Below are positions 16,568-26,026 of a stretch of 64,000 nucleotides of DNA, piece by piece (position 1 is the first letter of the stretch; every line of letters starts with the position of its first letter). A model generated the notes under the pieces. It made no database searches, was not told the DNA's origin, and saw only the letters and a program-made list of their open reading frames with translations. Source of the DNA: Acerihabitans sp035013185 (GTDB taxonomy: Bacteria; Pseudomonadota; Gammaproteobacteria; Enterobacterales; Enterobacteriaceae); NCBI RefSeq assembly GCF_035013185.1, contig NZ_JAYGJO010000022.1, positions 35,224 to 99,223 on the forward strand, written 5' to 3'. A program made the position numbers and the translations under genes.

Positions 16568-17332
16568 ATGAACGATCTATTTTCACTTAAGAATAAAAAA
16601 GCCTTGATTACCGGTTCCGCTCAAGGAATTGGTTTTTTACTGGCCAACGGTCTGGCGCAATCAGGGGCCGAAATCATCGTTAATGATATTACTGCCGCCC
16701 GTGCGGAAAAAGCCGTGCGACAATTGCAAGATCGGGGTTACACCGCCTATCCCGCCGCCTTTGATGTGACACAAAGTCAGGCCGTCAATAACGCTATTGA
16801 GCAGATAGAGTCAGATATCGGCCCCATAGATATATTGATCAATAACGCCGGTATTCAGCGGCGACATCCCTTTACTGAATTCCCGGAAAAAGACTGGGAT
16901 GACATTATGGCAGTGAATCAAAAAGCGGTATTTTTGGTATCACAAGCCGTCGCTCGCAATATGGTGAAACGCAACCAAGGTAAAATAATTAATATCTGCT
17001 CAATGCAAAGTGAACTCGGCCGCGACACCATTACACCGTATGCCGCATCGAAAGGTGCAGTAAAAATGCTGACCCGCGGTATGTGTGTGGAACTGGCCCG
17101 CTATAATATTCAAGTTAACGGTATCGCCCCCGGTTATTTTAATACCGAGATGACTAAGGCCTTAGTCGAAAACCAGGAATTTACCGCGTGGCTGACCAAA
17201 CGGACTCCGGCCGCCCGGTGGGGTGATCCACAGGAACTCATCGGCGCAGCGGTATTCCTTGCGGCCAAAGCGTCAGATTTTGTCAATGGACACCTTATAT
17301 TTGTTGATGGCGGTATGCTGGCTGCAGTCTGA
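16568..17332 (+). CDS. idnO: 5-keto-D-gluconate 5-reductase
   Basis: 254-residue short-chain dehydrogenase that reduces 5-ketogluconate to D-gluconate, the second step of L-idonate catabolism. Motifs: cofactor loop TGSAQGIG (near residue 16), NNAGIQRR, and the catalytic YAASKGAVK with Tyr and Lys four apart; the preceding catalytic serine lies in ICSMQSE. Length equals E. coli IdnO (254). It follows idnD by 15 bases with its own AGGA ribosome binding site and is surely co-transcribed. A hairpin separates it from idnT. Confidence 0.92.
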   Translation: MNDLFSLKNKKALITGSAQGIGFLLANGLAQSGAEIIVNDITAARAEKAVRQLQDRGYTAYPAAFDVTQSQAVNNAIEQIESDIGPIDILINNAGIQRRHPFTEFPEKDWDDIMAVNQKAVFLVSQAVARNMVKRNQGKIINICSMQSELGRDTITPYAASKGAVKMLTRGMCVELARYNIQVNGIAPGYFNTEMTKALVENQEFTAWLTKRTPAARWGDPQELIGAAVFLAAKASDFVNGHLIFVDGGMLAAV

Positions 17333-17361
17333 ATATAGTTCCAAAAAAACCAATAAAAATA

Positions 17362-17399
17362 AATGACGAGGGCCACCTCGGTGGTGACTTTTCGTCATT
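17362..17399 (+). terminator. Hairpin between idnO and idnT
   Basis: ATGACGA (17363-17369) pairs with TCGTCAT, with the inner palindrome CCACC-TC-GGTGG. It is followed by TTTCAT, not a long T-run, so it more likely tunes expression or mRNA stability than ends the operon. Confidence 0.4.
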
Positions 17400-17415
17400 T
17401 TCATGGGGATGATAT

Positions 17416-18735
17416 ATGCCGATTATAATTATCGCATTGGGAGTAATATTACTTCTGATATTAATGATCAAATTTAAGGTTAATGGTTTTATCGCGCTGG
17501 TTTTTGTCGCTGCCGTGGTGGGTGTTGCCGAAGGCATGAAACCACTGGCGGTAATCCATTCAATTCAAAGCGGTATTGGCGGTACCCTGGGTGGATTGGC
17601 AATGATCCTGGGCTTCGGCGCAATGCTTGGACGGCTGATTTCCGATACCGGCGCCGCTCAACGTATCGCTACAACGCTGATACAGTTTTTTGGCAAAGAG
17701 CGTATCCAATGGGCGCTAGTGATTACCGGGTTAGTGGTTGGCCTGGCGATGTTCTATGAGGTAGGTTTTGTCTTGCTGTTGCCATTGGTGTTTACCATTG
17801 TAGCTGCATCAGGGCTACCGCTGCTGTACGTGGGTATTCCGATGGTGGCCGCGCTTTCGGTCACCCACTGTTTTTTACCCCCCCACCCCGGTCCCACTGC
17901 TATTGCCATTATTTTTAATGCCAACCTGGGTACCACGCTGATTTATGGCTTGATTATCGCTATTCCGACCGTGATTATTTCCGGGCCACTGTTTTCCAAG
18001 CTACTGAAAAAATTTGAAAAAGAGCCACCTGCGGGATTATTTAATCCAAAAATTTTTACCGAACAGGAAATGCCCGGTTTTTTTGTTAGCCTTATCGTGG
18101 CCATTACCCCGGTAATCCTGATGGCATTAGCCGCTGTCGCCGAAATGACGATGCCCAAAGACGATACGTTGCGCCTGTTGCTGGAGTTTATCGGCAACCC
18201 GGCGGTAGCGTTGTTTGCCGCCATTGTGCTGGGGATATTTACGCTCGGTCTGCGCAACGGACGCCATATTGGTCAGGTGATGGATATTTTGGGCGATTCC
18301 ATAGCGGCCATCGCCATGATCATTTTTATTATCGCGGGTGGCGGTGCCTTTAAACAGGTACTGGTGGACAGCGGCGTCGGTGAATTTATCGCAGGTCTTA
18401 TGCGCGGCACCGCGCTATCACCGCTGGTCATGTGCTGGTGCGTTGCAGCGTTATTACGTATTGCGCTGGGTTCGGCCACCGTTGCAGCAATTACCACCGC
18501 CGGTATTGTATTACCGATCATTGCGGTTACCCATGCAGATCCGGCGCTGATGGTACTGGCAACCGGCGCCGGCAGCGTTATCGCCTCCCATGTCAATGAT
18601 CCGGGTTTTTGGTTGTTTAAAGGGTATTTTAACCTTAGCGTTTCCGAAACATTAAAAACATGGACAGTGATGGAAACACTGATCTCGCTTATCGGATTAG
18701 CCGGTGTACTATTGCTCAATATGGTTATTCATTAA
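17416..18735 (+). CDS. idnT: GntP-family L-idonate/5-ketogluconate permease
   Basis: 439-residue inner-membrane gluconate:proton symporter family member with about twelve to fourteen helices. Signature stretches: GGTLGGLAMILGFGAMLGRL, LALPxxFEVGFV-like AMFYEVGFVLLLPLVF, SVTHCFLPPHPGPTAIA, and near the C-terminus ATGAGSVIASHVNDPGFW. In E. coli IdnT (439 residues, same length) carries L-idonate, 5-ketogluconate and gluconate. Position between idnO and idnR supports the assignment over the other GntP paralogues. The gene begins 84 bases after idnO, beyond a hairpin. Confidence 0.9.
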   Translation: MPIIIIALGVILLLILMIKFKVNGFIALVFVAAVVGVAEGMKPLAVIHSIQSGIGGTLGGLAMILGFGAMLGRLISDTGAAQRIATTLIQFFGKERIQWALVITGLVVGLAMFYEVGFVLLLPLVFTIVAASGLPLLYVGIPMVAALSVTHCFLPPHPGPTAIAIIFNANLGTTLIYGLIIAIPTVIISGPLFSKLLKKFEKEPPAGLFNPKIFTEQEMPGFFVSLIVAITPVILMALAAVAEMTMPKDDTLRLLLEFIGNPAVALFAAIVLGIFTLGLRNGRHIGQVMDILGDSIAAIAMIIFIIAGGGAFKQVLVDSGVGEFIAGLMRGTALSPLVMCWCVAALLRIALGSATVAAITTAGIVLPIIAVTHADPALMVLATGAGSVIASHVNDPGFWLFKGYFNLSVSETLKTWTVMETLISLIGLAGVLLLNMVIH

Positions 18736-18872
18736 TAGGTTTGAATAGGGCAACTGTGGGGATATTTTCATACGATTAAACCTGGTTGAGCATTCCAAGG
18801 ATAATTTAATGAACAGCTATTCCCGCGTAACCGGCCATGGCAGAATGCACCAGACATTTCAGGAAATATTGA

Positions 18873-19865
18873 ATGAAAAAATATCGGGTCAGCATGCAAG
18901 ACATTGCCACCTTTGCCGGTGTAACCAAAACCACGGTGAGCCGTTATCTGCGCACACCAGAAAAAGTCGCCAGTGCGACCGGTAACAAAATAGCCAGTAT
19001 CATCGAGGAGTTGAATTACATTCCAAACCGTGCTCCGGAGATGATGCTTAATGCAATCAGCCACTCCATAGGCATCCTGGTCCCCTCGTTTAATAACCAA
19101 GTGTTTTCCGACGTCCTGGCCGGCATCGAATCAGTTACCTCTGCTAATAATTACCAAACGTTAATCGCGAATTACAATTACAGTAAAGAAACCGAAGAGC
19201 GGCAAATCGTTAATCTGCTGTCCTATAGCATAGACGGCATTATTTTGATGGAAAAAGAGCATACCTTGCGCAGTATCAAATGCTTGCTCGCTGCCAAAAT
19301 TCCGATTGTCGAAGTGATGGATACCCGGGAAGAATATATGGATATCCAAGTGGGTTACGACAATCAGGAGGCGGCGTTTGATATGATGTCGACGGTATTG
19401 AACAGCGGTAAGCGGCGGATAGTCTATCTCGGCGCGCGTGACGATTTACGCGATCGCCAACGTTACCAAGGATATGCCCAAGCGATGGAATCCTATGGAT
19501 TAACACCCTTAATGTTGACTGCCAACGAAATCTCGTCGTTCTCCCTCGGCGCGGGTATTTTTAACTTGGCATTAACGCGCTTTCCTGATTTAGATGGCTT
19601 GTTTTGCACTAATGATGATATCGCCGTGGGCGCGCTGTTAGAGTGTTTGCGGCGAGATATTCCCGTCCCTGGGGATATCGCCATCGCCGGTTTCCATGGA
19701 CTGGATATCGGTCGAGCCATTACTCCCCGCTTGGCCAGTGTCATCACTCCGCGCATCAGCATGGGAAAATGCGCAGCGGAAATGGTATTGAAAAAGATCC
19801 GCCACGAAGATGTCAATTATTCTATCGATTTAGGCTATCAAATTTTTAAAGGCGGTACGATCTGA
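18873..19865 (+). CDS. idnR: LacI/GntR-family idonate operon regulator
   Basis: 330 residues; a LacI-type regulator. The N-terminal helix-turn-helix reads SMQDIATFAGVTKTTVSRYL, followed by a hinge NYIPNRAPEMM and a periplasmic-binding-like effector domain (about 62-330) with SIGILVPSFNNQVF and GLFCTNDDIAVGALLE. E. coli IdnR, of similar length, activates idn genes and represses gnt genes in response to idonate or 5-ketogluconate. It is the last gene of the cluster, 137 bases after idnT. Its likely operator is the palindrome at 15409-15424 ahead of idnD. Confidence 0.88.
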   Translation: MKKYRVSMQDIATFAGVTKTTVSRYLRTPEKVASATGNKIASIIEELNYIPNRAPEMMLNAISHSIGILVPSFNNQVFSDVLAGIESVTSANNYQTLIANYNYSKETEERQIVNLLSYSIDGIILMEKEHTLRSIKCLLAAKIPIVEVMDTREEYMDIQVGYDNQEAAFDMMSTVLNSGKRRIVYLGARDDLRDRQRYQGYAQAMESYGLTPLMLTANEISSFSLGAGIFNLALTRFPDLDGLFCTNDDIAVGALLECLRRDIPVPGDIAIAGFHGLDIGRAITPRLASVITPRISMGKCAAEMVLKKIRHEDVNYSIDLGYQIFKGGTI

Positions 19866-20080
19866 TCCCCCTCTAACTCCTTTGTACCATGCCCACTGGT
19901 GCCCTAATTCCCAGAGATGCTTGATTGAATTGCAAAAAAATCTGACTAACACCGAGTTCACCTGTGGTATGCCATTTCATTAAACGTATTGAACAGCGGG
20001 TAGCTGTCATTCAGCCGTCACGTTGATGTTCCATAATCCACCGGTCATTATTAGAAAGCTGCCTGTGTTCGTCCTAACAT

Positions 20081-20107
20081 TACCCGCGATAAGCGGGTTT
20101 TTTTTAT
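20081..20107 (+). terminator. Intrinsic terminator after idnR
   Basis: ACCCGC-GATAA-GCGGGT followed by eight T. It ends the idn operon and lies close to the 3' end of the convergent Lrp-family gene. Confidence 0.8.
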
Positions 20108-20122
20108 GACTAAACACGTTTT

Positions 20123-20626
20123 TTACTTACCCAGGGGTGCTACAGACAGTGACGTCCCGATCAACGGCATCGCGCCCAACGGTTTGATTTCGCGCAGCAC
20201 GAAGGTGGTTTCCATCTCTTTGATCCGTGGCAACGCGCGCAGTACCGTCATGGCAAACTCTGAATACTCGTCCAAATCCCGAGACACCACCTGCAGCAGG
20301 AAGTCGGCGCTGCCAGCCACCGCGTAACAGGCGATCACCGCAGGCAGTGTTTCAATTTCCACTTCAAACTGTCTGGCTTCGGTGGCGTTGTGGCTGTCAA
20401 TTTTTATCCGGATAAATGCCAGTATGCCCAGTCCGACTTTTTTGCGATCCAGCACTGCGCGATAACCCGCGATCACCCCTTGCTGCTCCAATTGCCTGAC
20501 CCGTCGCCAACACGGAGAGGCTGCCATGCCCACTTTTTCCGCCAACTGCTGGTTGGTTATTCGTCCGGCATCTTGCAGCTCACGCAAAATTCTGATATCA
20601 GCTGCATCGAAGGAAATATTTGGCAT
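20123..20626 (-). CDS. Lrp/AsnC-family regulator
   Basis: 167 residues. The N-terminal helix-turn-helix is FDAADIRILRELQDAGRITN, then LAEKVGMAASPCWRRVRQLE; the C-terminal RAM domain (about 70-150) shows FIRIKIDSHN, IACYAVAGSADFLLQVV and ALPRIKEMETTFVL. These proteins sense amino acids and form octamers on DNA. It is divergent from a DUF2000 gene, 135 bases away, which it probably controls. It is not Lrp itself or AsnC; lengths and surroundings differ. Confidence 0.88.
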   Translation of the reverse strand: MPNISFDAADIRILRELQDAGRITNQQLAEKVGMAASPCWRRVRQLEQQGVIAGYRAVLDRKKVGLGILAFIRIKIDSHNATEARQFEVEIETLPAVIACYAVAGSADFLLQVVSRDLDEYSEFAMTVLRALPRIKEMETTFVLREIKPLGAMPLIGTSLSVAPLGK

Positions 20627-20761
20627 AATTTTTCTCTAATGCGTAAAAAATAGGTAAATAATACCATTTTTAATCGTAATTACGTAAAAATAAACAGGTT
20701 CTTCCCGGCATTGCGGATTATGATCTTTGTTGGAATTCGCGTGTTTTACCAGGAGAATATC

Positions 20762-21178
20762 GTGATTGATGATTTACGCATTGCCATTATTGTTAACCCC
20801 TCGCTGCCATTGGGACTGCTGGCCAATACCGTGGCGGCCATCGGCATCGGTTTAGCCGCCAAGTTACCGGAACTGGCCAATCAGCAACTGAGTGACGGAC
20901 AGGGCATCACCATAGACGTCAGCTCCCGACTACCGGTACCGATCCTGCAAGCAGATGAGTCGGCGATCAGGCTGCTGATGCTCAAGGCCGCCGATGATAG
21001 CCGCACCCAGGCAACGGTGCCTTTCCCTGCATTTGCCCGTAACCTACACCAATATCAGGATTATCAACGCGAGTTTCCGTTGCGTACGCTTGCCTCGGAA
21101 ACCATTGATGGTGTGGGTTTGGCCGGACCGGCAAAATGGATTACCTCGTTGACCGGATCGCTGAAATTATTACGCTGA
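20762..21178 (+). CDS. DUF2000 family protein
   Basis: 138 residues from GTG 20762, chosen because AGGAG lies 6 bases upstream; an in-frame ATG at 20711 has no such site. The sequence fits DUF2000: LRIAIIVNPSLPLGLLANT, then LSDGQGITIDVSSRLPVPIL, YQDYQREFPLRTLASE and GVGLAGPAKWITSLTGSLKL at the end. The family folds like peptidyl-tRNA hydrolase II but its activity is unknown. It is commonly found beside Lrp/AsnC regulators, as here, where the regulator is divergent. Confidence 0.78.
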   Translation: MIDDLRIAIIVNPSLPLGLLANTVAAIGIGLAAKLPELANQQLSDGQGITIDVSSRLPVPILQADESAIRLLMLKAADDSRTQATVPFPAFARNLHQYQDYQREFPLRTLASETIDGVGLAGPAKWITSLTGSLKLLR

Positions 21179-21260
21179 AGTGGAAAATTAACCGCCACGC
21201 AACAATGACTGTCGACGCCGTCTTACTCTTCGCAGGCGCAACCAGGGGCGCAAAATAAAT

Positions 21261-22625
21261 TCAATCATCAATCCACGTTAACCGCCAGAGAGTTAATGCC
21301 AGTAATATATGGATTAACGCGTAAAGCGGCATCAACAAGAGCAATGGCGAGTTCAGCAGCGTAAAGGCTAAACTGGCTAGCGCAATACCCAATAGCGATC
21401 CGATCTGTCGCAGCGTGGTATGAATGGCTGAGGCGGTACCCGTCATGGATAGCGGTGCGCTGCGTAATACCGTAACCGTCATGGGCGGCACAACAAACGC
21501 CGTCCCGCCAGCCAACAGCGCCATGGAAATAATCACAATAGGTGTGATTCGCTGTTGTAGACACAGCATGCCCAAATAACCACAGGCGCTAAGCAATAAA
21601 CCAGCCACCATCTGTTTTTTCACGCCCAAACGTACCATCATCCTGCCGGCCAACAGGTTACCGGCCATCAGGCATACCGCCAGCGGCAGCAATGCCATCC
21701 CGGTTTGCAACGGAGAATAACTCAACCGTTGCTGGAGCAGTAAACTCAGGACATAAATACCGCCAAAATAGCAGGCGTTAACCAACAACCCGGTAAGATT
21801 GGCAACATTAAACCTAGAGTGCCGAAATAGGATGGCAGGAATTGCGGGTGAGGCACAGTAGCGTTCCACTGTGATAAAACCAGCGCCAGTGCTCAGGGAG
21901 ATCACCGCGATAGCTTGCATCAAACCATCGCGCCACCCCAGTACGGGTAGTTGGATCAATATAAAGCTGATACCGGCCAACGTGGCAAAACCGAGACATT
22001 GGCCAGCCAGATCACCTTTCTGATCCCTATGACCATCAACCGCCGGCAACAACCAATATGCCGCCACTATGGCGCATAATCCAATGGGAATGTTGATCAA
22101 GAATACACTGCGCCAACTGAAATAACTGACGAGAAACCCGCCTAATATCGGGCCCGCCGCCGCCGCGATCGCAACAATCCCACCGAACAAGCCTATCGCC
22201 CTCTGCCTTACCACGCTATCCGGCCAGATAACCGGCATTAAAGAAAATGATGCGGGTATAAACATTGCCGCTCCAGCGCCTTGGAGTAGTCTCAATACAA
22301 TGAGTTGCTCTATCGACCCGCTAAGACCACACGCCAATGATGCGCCGCTAAATACCGTCACGCCCACTATCCATAGGCAACGGGCACCGTAGCGATCAGC
22401 CAGCATGCCGGCACAAAGCATAAAACCCGCCAACGTTAGATTATAGGCATCCACTGCCCAGGTAATAGCGGATACCGATGCATGGAATTCAGACTGGATG
22501 CTGACAATGGCGATAGTTATCACATTGACGTCCAGTATTGCCATAAACATGCCGGCACACAACACCACCAGAAGAGGGAAGTGCCTTGTTTGGTCTGGGC
22601 TATCTATTGATCTCACTTCTGACAT
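21261..22625 (-). CDS. DHA2-family multidrug exporter (EmrB/QacA-like)
   Basis: 454-residue inner-membrane proton-driven exporter with about fourteen helices. Marks: LDVNVITIAIVSIQ in helix 1 (the DHA2 LDxTIVNVALP element), WAVDAYNLTLAGFMLCAGML and LADRYGARCLWIVG, LLQGAGAAMFIPASFSL (motif C-like region), and PILGGFLVSYFSWRSVFLIN. Divergent from a LysR gene, 106 bases apart, which is the usual control arrangement. Substrates probably include hydrophobic drugs or dyes; the exact range is unknown. Confidence 0.88.
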   Translation of the reverse strand: MSEVRSIDSPDQTRHFPLLVVLCAGMFMAILDVNVITIAIVSIQSEFHASVSAITWAVDAYNLTLAGFMLCAGMLADRYGARCLWIVGVTVFSGASLACGLSGSIEQLIVLRLLQGAGAAMFIPASFSLMPVIWPDSVVRQRAIGLFGGIVAIAAAAGPILGGFLVSYFSWRSVFLINIPIGLCAIVAAYWLLPAVDGHRDQKGDLAGQCLGFATLAGISFILIQLPVLGWRDGLMQAIAVISLSTGAGFITVERYCASPAIPAILFRHSRFNVANLTGLLVNACYFGGIYVLSLLLQQRLSYSPLQTGMALLPLAVCLMAGNLLAGRMMVRLGVKKQMVAGLLLSACGYLGMLCLQQRITPIVIISMALLAGGTAFVVPPMTVTVLRSAPLSMTGTASAIHTTLRQIGSLLGIALASLAFTLLNSPLLLLMPLYALIHILLALTLWRLTWIDD

Positions 22626-22731
22626 GATTGTTCCTCTTTACCAACCGATAAGAGGAGTGTAAAAACAATCATCACCATTTAAAATGCAGCATAACTAGGA
22701 TGAGGTGCGGCAAAAATGCCGCAGGAAAAAC

Positions 22732-23595
22732 ATGAATTGGGACAACACACGTTTTTTGCTGGCCATAGCCCGCACCGGCAGTCTGCGCGCTGCAGCAACC
22801 AGCCTGGAGGTTGATCAGGCTACTGTCGCCCGGCGCCTGCGTACGCTAGAACAAGAATTACAGACCCGTTTGTTTACCCGACAACCAGAAGGTTATACGC
22901 TTACTACTGCCGGCCAGCTGTTATTACCTGAAGCGGAAACGATGGAAGCCGCCGCCGCCGCGATGCGGCGTAAAACCCTAGGCATGGATACCTCATTGGC
23001 TGGGACGGTGCATATCGCCTCGACGGAATCATTGGCAAGCTGTTTTCTATTACCGGCCTTGGCTAAGCTGCGCCAATCGCATCCCGATATTACTGTGATG
23101 CTGTCAACCGCCCCCGCGCTAGTGGATATTAAACACGGTGAGACCGATCTCGCGGTGCGCAGCGCTCGCCCGATCGATGAAAACCTGATCATCCGTCGCC
23201 TAACCACCTTTCACATTGGCCTGTACGCCTCTGCTGACTATGTCGCACGGCGCGGCTTGCCGGTTTCCGGAAATGCTTTTTCGGGCCATGACCTGATTAT
23301 GTTTCCCCGTGATGCCGTACCGCAATATTGGCAACGGCTTTGCGACGAACCCATTACTAATGGCAATATTGTATTGGAAACACCCTCCCAATGGTTGCTC
23401 ATTGAATCCATCAGACATGGGGTTGGGATTAGTATGATGGCGAGGGAGATCGTCGAGCGTCTCTGCCCCGAATTGGTTAACGTTATGCCAGCTCGCCAGG
23501 AAAAAGTTGATATTTGGTTAGTGGCGAACCCCGAGGTCTGGTCAGCGGGGCGCGTGCGTGTAGTGATGGATGCGATTAGCCATGCTTTCATGTAG
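22732..23595 (+). CDS. LysR-family regulator, divergent from DHA2 exporter
   Basis: 287 residues from ATG 22732, chosen for the AGGAAAAAC just upstream. HTH: MNWDNTRFLLAIARTGSLRA, LEVDQATVARRLRTLEQELQ, LFTRQPEGYTLTTAGQLLL. Effector domain follows, with KHGETDLAVRSARP. This branch of LysR proteins commonly regulates an adjacent transporter gene; here that is the divergent DHA2 exporter. It is similar in plan to the LysR at 4163 but not a recent copy. Confidence 0.87.
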   Translation: MNWDNTRFLLAIARTGSLRAAATSLEVDQATVARRLRTLEQELQTRLFTRQPEGYTLTTAGQLLLPEAETMEAAAAAMRRKTLGMDTSLAGTVHIASTESLASCFLLPALAKLRQSHPDITVMLSTAPALVDIKHGETDLAVRSARPIDENLIIRRLTTFHIGLYASADYVARRGLPVSGNAFSGHDLIMFPRDAVPQYWQRLCDEPITNGNIVLETPSQWLLIESIRHGVGISMMAREIVERLCPELVNVMPARQEKVDIWLVANPEVWSAGRVRVVMDAISHAFM

Positions 23596-23683
23596 CCATA
23601 AAACACTTATAACGGGTCAAACAACCATCAATGCGCGAATCAGTCCACAGCCATGACTGTCATGGATGACGGAAATCCTCCTT

Positions 23684-24130
23684 TCAGGGCCGGTTGCTCA
23701 TGCCAATATGCATAATGCCGTCTTCGTCATAGATATCCGTAACCGCTTTAAAACCAAATTGGCGATAAAAGTCTTGTAAATGGGCCTGCGCAGATAGTGA
23801 GATGCCCTGGCCCGGCCAATGCGTTTCACAAACCGCCAGCGCCCGTTCCATCAATTGATGCCCCAGTCTTAGGCCACGGGCTGGTGGCGCAATGATCACC
23901 CGGCCGATAACCAAACGATCGCCCGTCGCCAAGATCCGCGCATAGGCCACCAAGGTATCGTCCCAATATCCGGCGACATGGCGATTGCCATCCCGCAAAT
24001 CCTGGCCGTCCACGTCCTGATAAAGACATGCCTGCTCAATGATAAATACCGCGTTGCGCAGTGCGAGAATATCGTACAAACGATGTGTCGTTAGCTCACC
24101 CTGATGCCAGTCATACCATGTCAGGTTCAT
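23684..24130 (-). CDS. elaA: ElaA-like GNAT acetyltransferase
   Basis: 148-residue cytoplasmic acetyltransferase. The start WYDWHQGELTTHRLYDILAL followed by RNAVFIIEQACLYQDVDGQD is the ElaA signature, and the acetyl-CoA loop reads PPARGLRLGHQLMERAL, with HLQDFYRQFGF near the C-terminus. Substrate unknown in all species. Length is close to E. coli ElaA (153). It stands alone, converging on the LysR gene. Confidence 0.87.
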   Translation of the reverse strand: MNLTWYDWHQGELTTHRLYDILALRNAVFIIEQACLYQDVDGQDLRDGNRHVAGYWDDTLVAYARILATGDRLVIGRVIIAPPARGLRLGHQLMERALAVCETHWPGQGISLSAQAHLQDFYRQFGFKAVTDIYDEDGIMHIGMSNRP

Positions 24131-24378
24131 TACTGTTCCCCGCAGCCTTACTCATTTGCTTTGTCTATCATAATAATACCTGGGTCCACCCTCGGTTAAT
24201 ATACCGCGCGTGGTGCAGACGGGAGTAACCAGATTACCCATCCGGCTCTCGATAAGGAACTTAAAGGAACCACTGCGACGCGAATTTGATTTCAACATAC
24301 GCAGGTTAGGCCGTATGATTGTTGCGCGTATTTTTGCGAATTTATCATTATGCGGTACAGCGCTTTGGAAAAAAACCT

Positions 24379-24873
24379 ATGAATAAAATTCTCATCAGCG
24401 CTTGTCTGATGGGCTTTAACGTACGTTATGACGGTTCAGCCAAGTCACTATTACACAGCACACTTACGCAATGGCGTAGCGAAGGACGCGTGGTCACCTG
24501 TTGCCCTGAGCTAGCGGCCGGTTTCAGTACCCCCCGCCCGCCCGCCGAAATCATCATCGGGCCTACCGGCAGCACACTCGTGCAACATGGCGCGCGCATC
24601 ATGGAAAGAACCGGAACGGATGTTACCGACCTGTATATACTGGGCGCACATCTGGCGTTACGCATGGCGCAACTTCACCACTGTCGTTATGCGCTACTGG
24701 CTGATGGCAGCCCATCGTGTGGTAGTGAGACCATTTACTCCGGGGACTTCAATGGCCAAACCAAACCGGGCATGGGTTTTACCGCACAAATATTACGCGA
24801 ACAAGGGATAGCGGTTTTTTCACATCGACAAGTCGATCAACTCGTCACGTCGTTGCGCCAGGATGAAGAATAA
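24379..24873 (+). CDS. DUF523 family protein
   Basis: 164 residues from ATG 24379 (MNKILISACLMGFNVRYDGS). The DUF523 marks are all present: SACLMG near the start with YDGS, VTCCPELAAGFSTPRPPAE, and ADGSPSCGSETIYSGDF with an invariant SPSCG, ending with GMGFTAQILREQGIAVF. The conserved cysteines suggest metal or thiol chemistry; a desulfidase or 2-thiouracil-related role has been proposed for relatives. A GC-rich hairpin (24887-24914) follows and may end transcription. Confidence 0.85.
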   Translation: MNKILISACLMGFNVRYDGSAKSLLHSTLTQWRSEGRVVTCCPELAAGFSTPRPPAEIIIGPTGSTLVQHGARIMERTGTDVTDLYILGAHLALRMAQLHHCRYALLADGSPSCGSETIYSGDFNGQTKPGMGFTAQILREQGIAVFSHRQVDQLVTSLRQDEE

Positions 24874-25600
24874 AAATAAGTTCTAGACCCGGCCAGATGT
24901 TTTTCCGGTCGGGTAATCATTACGTATTGCATATCTGTTTGTTTTTATACTAAAAAAACCGACACACGCCCATAAACCAACATTACATAAAAAAATTAAA
25001 TCAACTTAATCAAAGAGTTATGATCAATATCACACAGATAAATTCAACCTTCATCACATTTTTCTGAGCACATTATTTATTTTATTTTTAAATTTTTAAA
25101 TTAATGTCCAATAATAAGATATAAAAAAACATTTTATTTATATTGATGTTTTCTTTAAATATGTTTTATTTCAATAGGTTAGAGTGAGCCCTACTATAAA
25201 TAAGTTAATAGTAGCGGGACCACTAGGTTAGTGGTGACATAATAAAATTAGCTACACTATCACCACGGTGATATTTCGATATTACATGCGTATTTTTCAT
25301 TTGGTCATGTTTCAAAATAGAAAATATTCATATAAACTGCGCTGGCATTAAATCATCAAGGTTGTATATCGGTTTCCTTCGTGATGCGTTAATTAACGGC
25401 TATCACAACGCAATCATGAGCAATATTGATGGTCGTTTTTTTGAAATCGACAGAAACAGTGTCGACCAAAAAAATTGCAAAAATCGCTGTTTCATATATC
25501 AAACGACGAAGGGATAAATTAATCCCTGATTGGATATAACATTTTTTTAACCTGCTATCGCGGTGAGTAAACCGCCTTAATTACACAGAGAGAAACAAAA
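24874..25600. promoter_or_regulatory. Long AT-rich control region upstream of the MarR-family gene
   Basis: About 700 bp without a gene, very AT-rich between 24940 and 25200. Two palindromes stand out: ACCACTAGGTTAGTGGT (25219-25235) and ATCACCACGGTGAT (25259-25272). Their spacing and position suit binding by the MarR protein encoded next, or by a silencer such as H-NS on the AT-rich part; both are inference. Confidence 0.4.
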
Positions 25601-26026
25601 ATGGGAAAGATAATAGATGTCTCAGTAACAGTGGAGTCATTATCACGCATCTACCACCGCTTGCGAAAGGAAGCGAACGGCCAATTGGTCAATGAAGGTC
25701 TGTCTTTGTCAAAAATGAAAATTTTGCAATTGATAATCAATGGCAAAACCAGTGCGACCGATATCAAAAATTATATGGGATTCTCTTCGCGTACGGTAGT
25801 CACTGTGTTGGATGCGCTGGAAAAAGATGAGATGCTACAACGCCAGCAGAGCCCAACCGACCGTCGTGTTAAACACGTTTATATTACGGAAAAGGGGCTC
25901 AGCAAACTTGAAATTGCCCAGCGGATCCACCGAGCCATCCTGGAGCGTATTCTCAAGCCACTTTCTGAAAGCCAATTGGAACAGTTTGGCGAGATATGTG
26001 GCACCCTCGATGCGAACCAGCGATAA
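25601..26026 (+). CDS. MarR/SlyA-family regulator
   Basis: 141-residue dimeric winged-helix regulator. The core HTH is visible around residues 45-100: MKILQLIINGKTSATDIKN, MGFSSRTVVTVLDALEKDEM and the wing QQSPTDRRVKHVYITEKGLS. The helix at the N-terminus (VESLSRIYHRLRKEANGQLV) and the C-terminal one serve dimerisation. It is neither MarR nor SlyA by direct recognition. No adjacent target gene is evident; the long AT-rich upstream region with palindromes suggests autoregulation and complex control. Confidence 0.83.
   Translation: MGKIIDVSVTVESLSRIYHRLRKEANGQLVNEGLSLSKMKILQLIINGKTSATDIKNYMGFSSRTVVTVLDALEKDEMLQRQQSPTDRRVKHVYITEKGLSKLEIAQRIHRAILERILKPLSESQLEQFGEICGTLDANQR

Noticed and set aside
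18809..18990. Short frame starting before idnR (MNSYSRVTGHG)
   Set aside because: Runs out of frame into idnR and ends soon; likely chance.
24315..24378. Upstream extension of the DUF523 gene to 24319
   Set aside because: The extra 20 residues have no family similarity; ATG 24379 begins the conserved domain.
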